DNA of 22,294 bases from JAHEFX01 sp964614585 (GCA_964614585.1 CAZTLW010000027.1:1-22294); one strand, 5' to 3'; shown: positions 1 through 8,348, counted from the stretch's first letter. The notes: generated by a model not told the origin, from the letters alone. A program made the numbers and translations.

Positions 1-40
1 GGCCGGCGGGGCCCATCCCCCCTCCGGGGGGATGTGCCCA
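1..40. repeat. Dispersed C6/G6 palindromic repeat unit, cut by window edge
   Basis: Bases 15-33 form a perfect hairpin with arms ATCCCCCC and GGGGGGAT around a 3-base loop, flanked on the left by GGCCGGCGGGGCCC. Bases 1-33 match 11289-11322 in the same orientation, with one substitution and a different loop. The hairpin plus its GGGCCCC flank also matches 11343-11368 in the opposite orientation. The hairpin lies about 25 bases past the glgA stop and could end that transcript, but there is no T-tract on the glgA side. The unit may continue beyond the left edge. Confidence 0.75.
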
Positions 41-82
41 CACCCGATACCCGATACTCAGTACTCAGTACTTAGTACTTCC
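41..82. repeat. Degenerate 7-bp tandem array overlapping glgA 3' end
   Basis: Six consecutive 7-base units can be read on the plus strand: CACCCGA, TACCCGA, TACTCAG, TACTCAG, TACTTAG, TACTTCC. The array overlaps the last codons and stop of glgA (58-60) and lies 7 bases from the C6/G6 hairpin. The same arrangement, a heptamer array next to a C6/G6 hairpin, recurs at 11148-11200. Confidence 0.7.
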
Positions 83-1446
83 TCGTAGAGGCTCCGGTAC
101 TCCGCCGCCGGGACGTCCCAGGACCAGTCGGTCGTCATCCCATTTGCCATCAGTGTCGCCCGTCGCTTGGGGGATCGGAGGGCCCGGACGGCGCGGTGGA
201 GGGCGTCGACGAGGCCGGCCACCGACACGTCCACCGACAGGAACCCGGTACCCGCGGAAGGGTCGGTGTCTCCGTCGACCACCGTGTCGAGGAGGCCGCC
301 GACGGGTGTCGCCACCGGCAGCGTGCCGTATCGCATGGCCTGCATCTGGTTGAGCCCGCAGGGCTCGAAGCGACTCGGCATGAGGAGCAGGTCGGCGCCG
401 GCGAAGATGTGATGGGCGAGCCCCTCGTCGTAGCCCTGGTGGAACCAGAGGCGGTCGGGATGGGCGGCCGCCGCCTCCCGGAGTGCCTCCGCGAGTGCCC
501 GGTCGCCGGAGCCCAGCACCACGAGCCGGGCGCCGATCCCGGCGAGGTAGGGGACCAGCTCGAGGGCGAGATCGACGCCCTTCTGCTCGGTGAGGCGAGT
601 GACCATCCCGACGACGGCGTCGGGGCCCGACCAGCCGGCCTCGGTCTGCAGCCACCGGCGGAGTTCGCGCTTGGGCCCGACGTCGCCGGCGTCGTAGTGG
701 ACGGGGAGGTGGGGGTCGGTGGCCGGATCCCAGGTCGTCGTGTCGATCCCGTTGCGGATCCCCGAGAGGTGGTCGGCCCGCATGGCGAGCGGCCCCTCGA
801 GGCCGACCCCGAAGGCGGGCTGCAGGATCTCGTCGGCGTAGGTCGGCGACACCGTGACGACCCGGTCGGCGAGGGCGATGGCACCCGACATCGGGTTGAA
901 GTCCCCGTACCACTCGTAGGCCTGCCGATGGTGGGTGAGGCGGGTGAGCCACGACCCCGACGTCCGCCCCTGGTACAGCAGGTTGTGGATGGTGAACACC
1001 GTGGGGGGCGGTTCGGCGAGGAACCCGAGGACGGGGCCGGCGTGCCAGTCGTGGAGGTGGAGGACGTCCGGCCGGACGCGATCGGTGAGGGCGGCCACGG
1101 CGGCCGCCCAGGCGAGGAACCGCTCGGCGTTGTCGGGCCACCCGTCGCCGTTCTCGTCGAGGTAGGGGTGGTCGCGGCGCATGCCCGGGACCTCGACGAG
1201 GGTGATCGGCGACCCGTCCGGCAGCCGTCCGGTGCGAGCCCGGGCCGGGGCCGCCCACGGCGGCACCGTCAGGTCCTGGGCGACGTCATCGGCGAGCGCC
1301 CACCCCTGGTGGTCGGGGAGGGCGGTCGTCACCTCGACCCCGTCGTCGAGGAGCGCGGATCGGAGCCCGGCGACCGCGTCGGCGAGGCCGCCGACCTTGA
1401 TCAAGGGCGAGAGCTCGGCGGTGGCGATGAGGACGTGGAGGGTCAC
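58..1446 (-). CDS. glgA: Glycogen synthase (GT5 family)
   Basis: Cytoplasmic glucosyltransferase that extends alpha-1,4-glucan using ADP-glucose (the family's bacterial donor). The 462-residue product is close to the usual 470-480. The N-terminal Rossmann domain has KVGGL at 17-21, the nucleotide-sugar contact near the start of bacterial GlgA. HDWHAG (132-137), TIHNLLYQG (152-160) and NGID (232-235) follow. The C-terminal domain has RLTEQKGVD (284-292) and SRFEPCGLNQMQAMRYG (358-374), with the conserved catalytic-region Glu361. The GTG start at 1444-1446 shares GTGA with the glgX stop, implying translational coupling; the open frame runs further upstream, but that part lies inside glgX in another frame. 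The last residues (roughly VLSTEY) and the stop are encoded by a tandem heptamer array, so the native C-terminus may have been replaced. Confidence 0.95.
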   Translation of the reverse strand: MTLHVLIATAELSPLIKVGGLADAVAGLRSALLDDGVEVTTALPDHQGWALADDVAQDLTVPPWAAPARARTGRLPDGSPITLVEVPGMRRDHPYLDENGDGWPDNAERFLAWAAAVAALTDRVRPDVLHLHDWHAGPVLGFLAEPPPTVFTIHNLLYQGRTSGSWLTRLTHHRQAYEWYGDFNPMSGAIALADRVVTVSPTYADEILQPAFGVGLEGPLAMRADHLSGIRNGIDTTTWDPATDPHLPVHYDAGDVGPKRELRRWLQTEAGWSGPDAVVGMVTRLTEQKGVDLALELVPYLAGIGARLVVLGSGDRALAEALREAAAAHPDRLWFHQGYDEGLAHHIFAGADLLLMPSRFEPCGLNQMQAMRYGTLPVATPVGGLLDTVVDGDTDPSAGTGFLSVDVSVAGLVDALHRAVRALRSPKRRATLMANGMTTDWSWDVPAAEYRSLYEEVLSTEY

Positions 1447-3392
1447 GACTTGGCCAGCACGAGGACGGTGTAGGGCTCCGCCGTCACGGTGGGCCCGACC
1501 GGGGTCGGCTCGATCAGGTCGTGGACGGTGTCCACCCACTGGACCCAGTCGCCGGGTGGCAGGGTGACCTCCTCGGGCGCGCCACCCGTGTTGGCGACGA
1601 ACACGACGTCGGGGTGGCCATCGAGGCGCATCTGGATGGTGGTGAGGGCGGGGTCGTGCCAGTCGGCGAGGCGGCCGCCGTCCACGTCGAGCCACGCGAC
1701 GTCGGGGTCCTCGCCGGGCGCCCGCTCCCGCCCGGTGAGCCACTCGTCGGGGTGGAGGGTGTCCTGGCTGCGTCGGAGTCCGAGCAGGCGGCGGCAGAAG
1801 TCGTAGAACTCCCAGTCGGCGTCGTCCCAGTCGTACCACGACAGCGGCCCGTCCTGGCAGTAGGCGTTGGTGTTCCCCCGCTGGGTGCGGCCGATCTCGT
1901 CGCCACCGGAGATCATCGGTACCCCCCGGGCCAGCAGGAGCAGGGCCATCATCGACCGGCGGCGCCGCGCGCGGAGATCGAGGATCTCGGGATCGTCGGT
2001 GGGCCCCTCCACGCCGCTGTTCCACGCTCGCTGGTCGTGGCCGCCGTCGTGGTTGACCTCCCCGTTCGCCTCGTTGTGGCGGCGCTGGTACGTGACGAGG
2101 TCGGTGAGGGTGGCGCCGTCGTGGGCGGTGACGAAGTTGATCGAGGCCGTCGGCGGCCGCGGCGGGCCGAAGCGGTCCGACGAGCCGGTGCCACGGGTGG
2201 CGAGGTCCGGCAGGACACCGGGCCGGCCGCGGAAGGCGTCGCGGACGGTGTCGCGGAACCGGTCGTTCCACTCACGCCACGGGTGGGGGAAGCCTCCCAG
2301 CCGGTAGCCGGCGAACCCGAGGTCCCAGGGCTCGGCGATGAGCTTCACCCCCGACAGGATCGGGTCCTGCGCCACGGCGGCGAGGAAGGCGCTGTCACAG
2401 GGGCCGTCCTCGGTGCGGAGCAGGGTGGCGGCGAGGTCGAACCGGAACCCGTCGACGCCGTAGTCCACCACCCAGTGCCGCAGGGTGTCGAGGGCCAGGC
2501 GCAGGGCAGGCGGGTAGCCGAGATCGAGCGTGTTCCCGGTGCCGGTCACGTCCTCGTAGGTGCCGTCGGCCCGATGTCGGTAGTAGCCGCGCTCGTCGAG
2601 GCCTCGCATCGACAGCCAGGGCCCGTCCTCGGGGCCCTCGCCGGTGTGGTTCAGCACCACGTCGAGCACCACCTCGAGCCCGGCGGCGTGGAGCGCCGCG
2701 ACCATCCCCTGGACCTCGGCGACGACGCCCTCGGGCGTGGTGGCGGCGGCGTAGTCGGGGTGGGGGGCCATGAGCCCGATCGGCATGTAGCCCCAGTACT
2801 GGCGCAGTCCCCGGGACAGGAGCTTGGGTTCGTGGACGAACCGGGCGATCGGGAGCAGCTCCACCGTGGTGACCCCGAGTCCCGTCAGGTGTCGGATGAT
2901 CGGCTCCGACCCGAGGGCGGCGTAGGTGCCTCGCAGCTCCGGAGGGAGGTCGGGGTGGGTGCGGGAGATCCCCTTGACGTGCGTCTCGTAGACGACGGTG
3001 TCGGACCACGGGATCCGTGGTCGGTCCCAGGTCCGGCGCGGGGTCGTGTCGACCACCACCGACCGGGGGACGTGCGGGGCCGAGTCGTCGTCGTGTCCGG
3101 GCCAGAGCGCCGGGTGCCACCGGTACCAACCCTCGACGAAGCGGCCGTAGGGGTCGAGGAGGAGCTTGGCCGGGTCGTGCCCGGGCCCGTGCGCCCGGAG
3201 GCCGTAGCGGGTTCCCCAACCGGAGCCCGGAACGACGTCGTGGTGGATCGAGCCATCCCGGCCGCCGAGGGGGATCCGCACCTCGTGGCCGTCCTCGAAT
3301 CGGCAGAACTCCACGGTGTGGGCGTGCGGGGCGTGGACTGCCACGGCCAGCCCGTCGGGGGTCGGGTGGGCACCGAGGGGGGTCGGGACCAT
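1443..3392 (-). CDS. glgX: Glycogen debranching enzyme GlgX (GH13 isoamylase type)
   Basis: Hydrolyses alpha-1,6 branches of (phosphorylase-trimmed) glycogen in the cytoplasm. The 649-residue product has an N-terminal CBM48-like beta domain (about 8-110) and a GH13 barrel. Conserved regions are clear: DVVLNHT (244-250), GFRFDLA with nucleophile Asp319, LIAEPWD with acid/base Glu354, and VTAHDG with Asp425. GDEIGRTQRGNTNAYCQD (497-514) is typical of GlgX/TreX-type debranchers. It is slightly shorter than many GlgX proteins. The ATG start has TAACCT six bases upstream (3399-3404 on the minus strand), so it may also be transcribed from its own leaderless promoter besides reading from the membrane-protein gene 23 bases upstream. 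glgA overlaps its 3' end. Pairing degradation with synthesis is common in actinobacteria. Confidence 0.95.
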   Translation of the reverse strand: MVPTPLGAHPTPDGLAVAVHAPHAHTVEFCRFEDGHEVRIPLGGRDGSIHHDVVPGSGWGTRYGLRAHGPGHDPAKLLLDPYGRFVEGWYRWHPALWPGHDDDSAPHVPRSVVVDTTPRRTWDRPRIPWSDTVVYETHVKGISRTHPDLPPELRGTYAALGSEPIIRHLTGLGVTTVELLPIARFVHEPKLLSRGLRQYWGYMPIGLMAPHPDYAAATTPEGVVAEVQGMVAALHAAGLEVVLDVVLNHTGEGPEDGPWLSMRGLDERGYYRHRADGTYEDVTGTGNTLDLGYPPALRLALDTLRHWVVDYGVDGFRFDLAATLLRTEDGPCDSAFLAAVAQDPILSGVKLIAEPWDLGFAGYRLGGFPHPWREWNDRFRDTVRDAFRGRPGVLPDLATRGTGSSDRFGPPRPPTASINFVTAHDGATLTDLVTYQRRHNEANGEVNHDGGHDQRAWNSGVEGPTDDPEILDLRARRRRSMMALLLLARGVPMISGGDEIGRTQRGNTNAYCQDGPLSWYDWDDADWEFYDFCRRLLGLRRSQDTLHPDEWLTGRERAPGEDPDVAWLDVDGGRLADWHDPALTTIQMRLDGHPDVVFVANTGGAPEEVTLPPGDWVQWVDTVHDLIEPTPVGPTVTAEPYTVLVLAKS

Positions 3393-3398
3393 GGCGGC

Positions 3399-3404
3399 AG
3401 GTTA
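3399..3404 (-). promoter_or_regulatory. -10-like TAACCT for leaderless glgX
   Basis: On the minus strand TAACCT lies 6 bases before the glgX ATG. This fits the TAnnnT spacing seen at most gene starts in this window. It would give an internal promoter within the cluster. Confidence 0.45.
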
Positions 3405-3415
3405 CGGAACGAGCG

Positions 3416-3838
3416 TCAGGAGTCGCGGAGTCCGAAGGCGGGCAGCGCCAGCGCGGTGATCGCGAGACCCCACACGACGTAGAGGGCCTGGAGCCAGTGG
3501 CCGCCGCCGATGAACCAGAACTGGACCAACAGCCATCCCAGCAAGGCCACGCCGACGACGAGATGGCCCCAAGGGGCCCACGGGGCGCGTCGCAGCGCAC
3601 CGATGGCCACCGCCGCCGGGAGGACGCCGTTGACGAGGAGCAGCGCCACGCCGGGGAGCACGAGGGAGGGGACGGGCAGGTCCGCCAGGGCGACGTCGAG
3701 TCCCGAGGTGGTGCCCGCAGGGTCGAGGAACATCCCGACCGCGCCCCCGACCGCCCCGATCGAGAGGGCCAGTTCGAGCCCGATCAGCATTCGCTCGCGG
3801 AGCAGGAGGCGTCGGGCCTTGGCCCGATGGCCGGTCAT
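3416..3838 (-). CDS. Small integral membrane protein, unknown function
   Basis: A 140-residue protein with a basic N-terminus (RAKARRLLLRER) followed by about four hydrophobic segments, near 18-38, 55-80, 90-112 and 115-135. I do not recognise the family. It is first in the minus-strand cluster and 23 bases upstream of glgX, so probably co-transcribed with the glycogen genes, although nothing in its sequence suggests sugar handling. The ATG start is supported by TAGGAT six bases upstream and by the divergent promoter facing pntAA. Coding bias matches its neighbours. Confidence 0.8.
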   Translation of the reverse strand: MTGHRAKARRLLLRERMLIGLELALSIGAVGGAVGMFLDPAGTTSGLDVALADLPVPSLVLPGVALLLVNGVLPAAVAIGALRRAPWAPWGHLVVGVALLGWLLVQFWFIGGGHWLQALYVVWGLAITALALPAFGLRDS

Positions 3839-3844
3839 GGCGGG

Positions 3845-3850
3845 ATCCTA
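3845..3850 (-). promoter_or_regulatory. -10 TAGGAT of the membrane protein-glgX-glgA cluster
   Basis: On the minus strand TAGGAT is 6 bases before the ATG of the 140-residue membrane protein and no Shine-Dalgarno is present, so the transcript is probably leaderless. It stands back to back with the pntAA promoter; the two hexamers are 34 bases apart in a 59-base intergenic region. Confidence 0.6.
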
Positions 3851-3884
3851 CGGCGACGCGGATCGGGTGGGGTCCGGGCCCCGG

Positions 3885-3890
3885 TACCCT
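3885..3890 (+). promoter_or_regulatory. -10 TACCCT of the pnt operon
   Basis: TACCCT ends 7 bases before the pntAA ATG, placing transcription start at or next to the A of ATG. There is no Shine-Dalgarno. The same GGTACCCTC string precedes the gene at 20932. Confidence 0.6.
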
Positions 3891-3897
3891 CCGACGG

Positions 3898-5007
3898 ATG
3901 CGCATCGGAACTCCCATTCCCGTCGCGCCCGAACGACGGGTGGCGCTGACCCCCGACTCCGTCGGGCGGCTCGTCAAGGCGGGCCACGAGGTGGTGGTCG
4001 AGGCCGACTGCGGCCGTCAGGCCGGCCATCCCGACGCCGCCTACGAGAACGCCGGGGCCTCGATCGGCGACCCCTGGGCCGCCGACCTCGTGGCCGTCGT
4101 CGGCCTCGACGACCCTGCCCGGGTCCGCGGCCACGCCGCCGTGGTCGGGCTCATCCGGCCCCTCGAGGAGCCCGAGCGGATCGCCGGGCTCGCCGAACGG
4201 GACGTCACCGTGCTTGCCCTCGAGTTGCTGCCCCGCACCACGCTCGCCCAGTCGATGGACGTCCTCTCCAGCCAGGCCACCGTTGCCGGCTACGAGGCCG
4301 TGCTGGCCGCCGCCACGCGATCGGGCCGCTTCTTCCCCATGCTCACCACGGCCGCAGGGACCGTGAAACCGGCCCGCGTGCTCGTCCTCGGCGCCGGGGT
4401 GGCGGGGCTGCAGGCCATCGCCACCGCCCGGCGGCTCGGTGCCGTCGTGCGGGCCTTCGACGTGCGGTCCGCGGCCGCCGAGCAGGTCGAGAGCCTCGGG
4501 GCGTCGTTCGTGGAGGTCGACCTGTCGGCCGACCACACCGACGCAGGCGGCTACGCCACCGAGCTCGCCGCCGACGAGCAGACCCGCATCATTCGCGGCC
4601 TCGACGCCGAGATCACCGCCGCCGACATCGTCGTGACCACCGCCCAGATCCCGGGTCGCCCGGCCCCGCTGCTGATCGACGACCAGTCACTGGCCGGCGC
4701 CGGCGCCGGCACCGTCATCGTCGACGTCGCCGCCGCCACCGGCGGGAACGTGTCGGCCACGGTCCCCGGCGAGGAGGTGGAGGTCCACGGGGTGGCCGTG
4801 CTCGGACCGATCGACCTCGCGGCCCGTCTCGCCGGTGACGCCTCGGCCCTGTATGGGCGCAACATCGTCAACCTCCTCGCCCACCTGGTCGGCGAGGACG
4901 GTGCCCTGACCCTCGACTTCGACGACGAGATCGCCGATGGCGTGGTCGTCGCCCACGGCGGCGAGGTCCGTCACCCCCGTGTCCGAGAGTTGCTGGAGGA
5001 CCGATGA
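3898..5007 (+). CDS. pntAA: NAD(P) transhydrogenase alpha subunit, NAD-binding domain I
   Basis: Soluble domain I of the proton-translocating transhydrogenase; it binds NAD(H) and passes hydride to NADP at the membrane complex. The 369-residue length matches the split alpha subunits of actinobacteria and Rhodospirillum rather than the fused E. coli PntA. PERRVALTP (11-19) is the N-terminal family signature. AQSMDVLSSQATVAGYEAV (117-135) is the conserved loop shared with alanine dehydrogenase relatives, and GAGVAG (165-170) is the dinucleotide-binding turn. TTAQIPGRPAP, present further on, separates PntA from alanine dehydrogenase. The next gene overlaps by ATGA, so translation is coupled to pntAB and pntB. 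The ATG start is fixed by a leaderless -10 hexamer. Confidence 0.96.
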   Translation: MRIGTPIPVAPERRVALTPDSVGRLVKAGHEVVVEADCGRQAGHPDAAYENAGASIGDPWAADLVAVVGLDDPARVRGHAAVVGLIRPLEEPERIAGLAERDVTVLALELLPRTTLAQSMDVLSSQATVAGYEAVLAAATRSGRFFPMLTTAAGTVKPARVLVLGAGVAGLQAIATARRLGAVVRAFDVRSAAAEQVESLGASFVEVDLSADHTDAGGYATELAADEQTRIIRGLDAEITAADIVVTTAQIPGRPAPLLIDDQSLAGAGAGTVIVDVAAATGGNVSATVPGEEVEVHGVAVLGPIDLAARLAGDASALYGRNIVNLLAHLVGEDGALTLDFDDEIADGVVVAHGGEVRHPRVRELLEDR

Positions 5008-5285
5008 CGCTCGTCGTCTCGCTGACCATCTTCGTGCTGGCCGCCTTCGTGGGCTTCGAGGTCATCACCAAGGTGCCGCCGACGCTCCACACCCCGCTCA
5101 TGTCCGGATCGAATGCCATCTCCGGCATCACGATCGTCGGGGCGATCGTCGCCGCCGGGGCCGGGGCCGGGGCCACGGCCACCGTGCTCGGTGTCGTGGC
5201 CCTCGTCTTCGCGACGGTGAACGTCGTCGGTGGGTTCCTCGTGACCGACCGCATGCTCGAGATGTTCCGGAAGGACCGGCCATGA
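5004..5285 (+). CDS. pntAB: NAD(P) transhydrogenase alpha subunit, membrane part
   Basis: A 93-residue membrane subunit corresponding to the C-terminal membrane part of a fused PntA. It carries three hydrophobic helices (about 3-20, 40-56 and 58-80). HTPLMSGSNAISGI (29-42) is the conserved signature between helices 1 and 2. Together with the PntB membrane domain it forms the proton channel, domain II. It is joined to both neighbours by ATGA overlaps. Length and helix number are as expected for this split subunit. Confidence 0.95.
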   Translation: MTLVVSLTIFVLAAFVGFEVITKVPPTLHTPLMSGSNAISGITIVGAIVAAGAGAGATATVLGVVALVFATVNVVGGFLVTDRMLEMFRKDRP

Positions 5286-6658
5286 GCACCGAGCTCGCCG
5301 CCATCGCGTACCTGGTCGCCGCGGTCCTCTTCATCGTCGGCCTCACCCGGCTCTCGTCGCCGGCCACCGCCCGGAGCGGGAACCGGCTGGCCGCCATCGG
5401 CATGCTGGTGGCCGTCGTCGTCACCCTGTTGGACCAGGGCATCCTCGACTACGTCTGGATCGTCGTCGGCCTCGTCGTCGGCACCGCCATCGGCGCCGTC
5501 CTCGCCCGCACGGTCGCCATGACCTCGATGCCGGAGCTCGTGGCCGTGTTCAACGGCCTCGGTGGTGGCGCCTCGGCGCTCGTCGCCGCCTCCACCTTCC
5601 TGGCGGTGCCCGAAGGGAACGAACTCGTCACCCTCCTCACGCTGGCGCTCTCGGTGCTGGTGGGGTCGGTGACCTTCACGGGGTCGCTCGTGGCCTACGG
5701 CAAGCTCGCCGGGCGGATCCCGGGCCGGCCGGTGACGTTCCCCGGCCAGGTCGTCGTCGACGGCGTCCTGGCGCTCGGCGCCCTGGTGGCCGTCGGCTGG
5801 TTCACCGCCACGGGCGAGCCGATCGTGCTCTGGGCGCTCGGCGGGATCGCCCTGGTGCTCGGCCTCACCCGGGTGTTCCCGATCGGCGGTGGCGACATGC
5901 CGGTCGTCATCGCCTTCCTCAACTCGCTGTCGGGCATCGCCGCCTCGATGGCGGGCTTCGCCCTCGACTCGTCGATCCTGATCATCGCCGGCGCCCTCGT
6001 CGGTGCCTCGGGCCTCATCCTCACCGGGATCATGGTCCGGGCCATGAACCGAACGCTGATCGGCGTCCTCGCCGGCGGGTTCGGTGGCGACGACTCCAGC
6101 GGAGGTGGGGGCACCATCGGTGACCGCCCCGTGCGGCGCGGCACCGCCGAGGACCTCGCCATCGTGCTCGCCTACGCCGACTCGGTCGTGATCGTGCCCG
6201 GCTACGGGCTGGCGGTTGCCCAGGCCCAGCACGCCCTCCGTGACCTCGCCGACGAGCTCGCCTCCCGAGGCGTCGAGGTCCGCTACGCCATCCACCCGGT
6301 GGCGGGCCGGATGCCGGGCCACATGAACGTCCTCCTCGCCGAGGCCGACGTCTCCTACGACCTGCTCCACGAGCTCGACGACGTCAACCCCGACATGACC
6401 CGCACCGACGTGGCCCTCGTGGTCGGCGCCAACGACGTCGTCAATCCCGCCGCCCGGGAGGACCCGGGATCGCCCATCTACGGGATGCCGATCGTCGACG
6501 TCGATCGGGCTCGCCACGCCATCGTCATCAAGCGATCCCTCAGCCCGGGGTTCGCCGGGATCGACAACCCGCTCTTCTACGAGGAGAACACCTCGATGTT
6601 CTTCGCCGATGCCAAAGGTGCCCTCGAGGACCTGACCCGCGAGGTCAAGCAGGCATGA
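5282..6658 (+). CDS. pntB: NAD(P) transhydrogenase beta subunit
   Basis: A 458-residue subunit with an N-terminal membrane domain of about eight to nine helices (roughly 1-260), a Gly/Ser-rich linker (GGFGGDDSSGGGG) and the C-terminal NADP(H)-binding domain III. Domain III keeps the GYGLAVAQAQ fingerprint, HPVAGRMPGHMNVLLAEA, GANDVVNPAA and KRSLSPGFAGIDNPLFY, the residues that fold over NADP(H). The complex uses the proton gradient to drive NADPH formation from NADH. Length is normal for PntB. It starts in an ATGA overlap with pntAB and ends in an ATGA overlap with the next membrane-protein gene. Confidence 0.97.
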   Translation: MSTELAAIAYLVAAVLFIVGLTRLSSPATARSGNRLAAIGMLVAVVVTLLDQGILDYVWIVVGLVVGTAIGAVLARTVAMTSMPELVAVFNGLGGGASALVAASTFLAVPEGNELVTLLTLALSVLVGSVTFTGSLVAYGKLAGRIPGRPVTFPGQVVVDGVLALGALVAVGWFTATGEPIVLWALGGIALVLGLTRVFPIGGGDMPVVIAFLNSLSGIAASMAGFALDSSILIIAGALVGASGLILTGIMVRAMNRTLIGVLAGGFGGDDSSGGGGTIGDRPVRRGTAEDLAIVLAYADSVVIVPGYGLAVAQAQHALRDLADELASRGVEVRYAIHPVAGRMPGHMNVLLAEADVSYDLLHELDDVNPDMTRTDVALVVGANDVVNPAAREDPGSPIYGMPIVDVDRARHAIVIKRSLSPGFAGIDNPLFYEENTSMFFADAKGALEDLTREVKQA

Positions 6659-7089
6659 GCCTCTACGACGCCGTCCTCTACCTCCACGTCCTTGGCTTCG
6701 CCGTGTGGTTCGGGGCCATCCTGATCGGCACGATCCTCTGGCGGCGACGGATCGCCGCCGCACCCGACCGGCTCGTCGAAGCGACGGCAGACTGGCGAGC
6801 CGTCGATCGCTTCCTGTCGGAACCGTCCGCCGTCGTCGTCCTGCTCGCCGGCGGCTACCTCATGACCGCAGGCGGGTTCGACTTCGACACGTCGATCTGG
6901 ATCCACATCGGGTTCGGGGCGTTGCTCGCCTCCGTGGGGATCTCCATCCTTGGTGTCGGCCTCTCCCGGCGGGCGATCACCCGGACCGGCGACGCCGGGC
7001 GCGTCCAACGGGCGTTGTGGTCGTCGGTCGCCGCAGGCGGCCTCATCCTCGTGGGCCTGTGGGCGATGGTCGCCAAGCCGACCTTCTGA
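6655..7089 (+). CDS. Four-helix membrane protein fused into the pnt operon (DUF2269-like)
   Basis: A 144-residue integral membrane protein with about four helices: near 5-27, 62-78, 82-102 and 118-140. The N-terminal YLHVLGFAVWFGAILIGTIL resembles the first helix of DUF2269/CopD-like proteins, which often carry a conserved early His; I treat the family as tentative. It overlaps pntB by ATGA, so it is translationally coupled and made with the transhydrogenase. A role in assembling or modulating that complex is inference. The gene converges with the permease at 7104, with 14 bases between stops. Confidence 0.82.
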   Translation: MSLYDAVLYLHVLGFAVWFGAILIGTILWRRRIAAAPDRLVEATADWRAVDRFLSEPSAVVVLLAGGYLMTAGGFDFDTSIWIHIGFGALLASVGISILGVGLSRRAITRTGDAGRVQRALWSSVAAGGLILVGLWAMVAKPTF

Positions 7090-7103
7090 CCCACCCCCGG
7101 CGC

Positions 7104-8342
7104 TCAGCCCGTTCCCTCGCTCGATCGCCCCACGGTCAGCCACCGCACCAGCGCCCCGAGCCCGAGCACCGCCACACCCGCGACCACGGTGACGGGCGGG
7201 AGCGACACCGCCAGGGTGACGCAGCCGACGAGGCCGAACCAGGGGACGAGACGGGGCCAGCGCCGCTCGGCCGCGGCGAGACGCAGGGCCGAGGCGTTCG
7301 TGAGGGCGTAGTACGTGAGCACCGCCACGCTCGAGAACCCGATGGCCTCCCGGAGGTCGAAGACGAGGACGAGAGCGGCCACCACGACGGCCACGGTCAG
7401 TTCGGCGCGGGCCGGCACCGATCGCCGCTCGGCGATGACGGCGAGCGGCGAAGGGAGCTCCCGGCGGCGGGCCATGGCGAGCGTCGTCCGGGAGATGCCC
7501 GCCAGCAGGTTGAGCAGCACGCCCAGGGCGGCGATGCCCGCCCCCACCCGGACGATCCCGTCGAGGGGAGTGCCCGCCACGACCAGTTCGAGTGGGGCGT
7601 CGGTGGCGGCGATCTCGTCGACCGGCGTGGTGGCGAGCAGTGTCACCCCGACGACGAGATACACCACGAGCACGAACCCGAGGGCGAGTGGCACCGCCCG
7701 GGGGATCGTCCGCTCGGGGTCCTTGACCTCCTCGCCGAGGGTGGCGATGCGGGCGTACCCGGCGAAGGCGAAGAAGCAGAACGCCGCGGCCTGGAGGATG
7801 CCGAGGACGTCACCCCCGGTGGGCACCGCCGCCGCCACCTCTGGGTCGCCGAGCCACCCCGCACCCACCACGGCGGCCAGCGTCGTCAGCGAGACCGCCA
7901 GCAGGATCCGGGTGATGAAGGCCGTCCGGGTGATCCCTTGGAGGTTCACGGTGACGATGAAGGCGATGGCCAACAACGCAACGACGCGCTCCTGCCCCGG
8001 CCACAGGTAGGCGCCGACCGTCAACGCCATCGCCGCCGACGACGACGTCTTGCCGACCACGAAGCCCCACCCCGCCAGGTGGCCCCAGCCGGGGCCCAAT
8101 CGATGGCGGGCGTAGACGTAGGTCCCCCCCGACTCGGGGTGGACGGCGGCCAGGTCGGCCGACGAGGTGGCGTTGGCGAACGCCACCAATCCGGCGAGGG
8201 CCAGTCCGAGCAACAGCGCGGTGCCCGCCGCGGCGGCCGCCGGCGCCCAGACCGTGAACACGCCGGCCCCGATCATGGAGCCGGCGCCGATCACGACCGC
8301 GTCGGAGAGCCCCAGACGCCGTTCGAGTCGACCCTCCGCCAT
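7104..8342 (-). CDS. APC-superfamily amino acid permease
   Basis: A 412-residue permease with about 12 hydrophobic helices. The first helix carries GAGSMIGAGVF (19-29), the substrate-backbone-binding break typical of the amino acid-polyamine-organocation family. HPESGGTYVYARHRLGPGWG after helix 2 and the GEEVKDPERTIPRA loop in mid-protein are also family signatures. Substrate cannot be read from sequence; amino acid uptake or exchange is expected. It is monocistronic, convergent with the pnt operon and divergent from the methyltransferase. The ATG start is supported by TAGGTT six bases upstream. Confidence 0.9.
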   Translation of the reverse strand: MAEGRLERRLGLSDAVVIGAGSMIGAGVFTVWAPAAAAAGTALLLGLALAGLVAFANATSSADLAAVHPESGGTYVYARHRLGPGWGHLAGWGFVVGKTSSSAAMALTVGAYLWPGQERVVALLAIAFIVTVNLQGITRTAFITRILLAVSLTTLAAVVGAGWLGDPEVAAAVPTGGDVLGILQAAAFCFFAFAGYARIATLGEEVKDPERTIPRAVPLALGFVLVVYLVVGVTLLATTPVDEIAATDAPLELVVAGTPLDGIVRVGAGIAALGVLLNLLAGISRTTLAMARRRELPSPLAVIAERRSVPARAELTVAVVVAALVLVFDLREAIGFSSVAVLTYYALTNASALRLAAAERRWPRLVPWFGLVGCVTLAVSLPPVTVVAGVAVLGLGALVRWLTVGRSSEGTG

Positions 8343-8348
8343 GCCGAC

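Noticed and set aside
15..33. Rho-independent terminator of glgA
   Set aside because: Strong hairpin but no T-tract, and the same hairpin occurs as a dispersed repeat elsewhere; kept as a repeat, with terminator function only possible.
41..82. CRISPR-like array from heptamer repeats (also 11148-11179, 11424-11447)
   Set aside because: Units are 7-8 bases with no spacers, and there are no cas genes. These are simple tandem repeats.
1447..2271. N-terminal extension of glgA up to 737 residues
   Set aside because: The extension is an out-of-frame reading of glgX. Homologous GlgA sequence begins at the GTG at 1444-1446.
1521..3482. Long plus-strand open frame over glgX
   Set aside because: Low-complexity Val/Gly/Glu/Arg product, antisense to a clear GH13 enzyme with all catalytic residues.
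4868..6763. 631-residue antisense open frame opposite pntAA-pntB
   Set aside because: Arg/Asp/Gly/His-rich composition without domains; it mirrors well-supported pnt genes. High GC suppresses stop codons.
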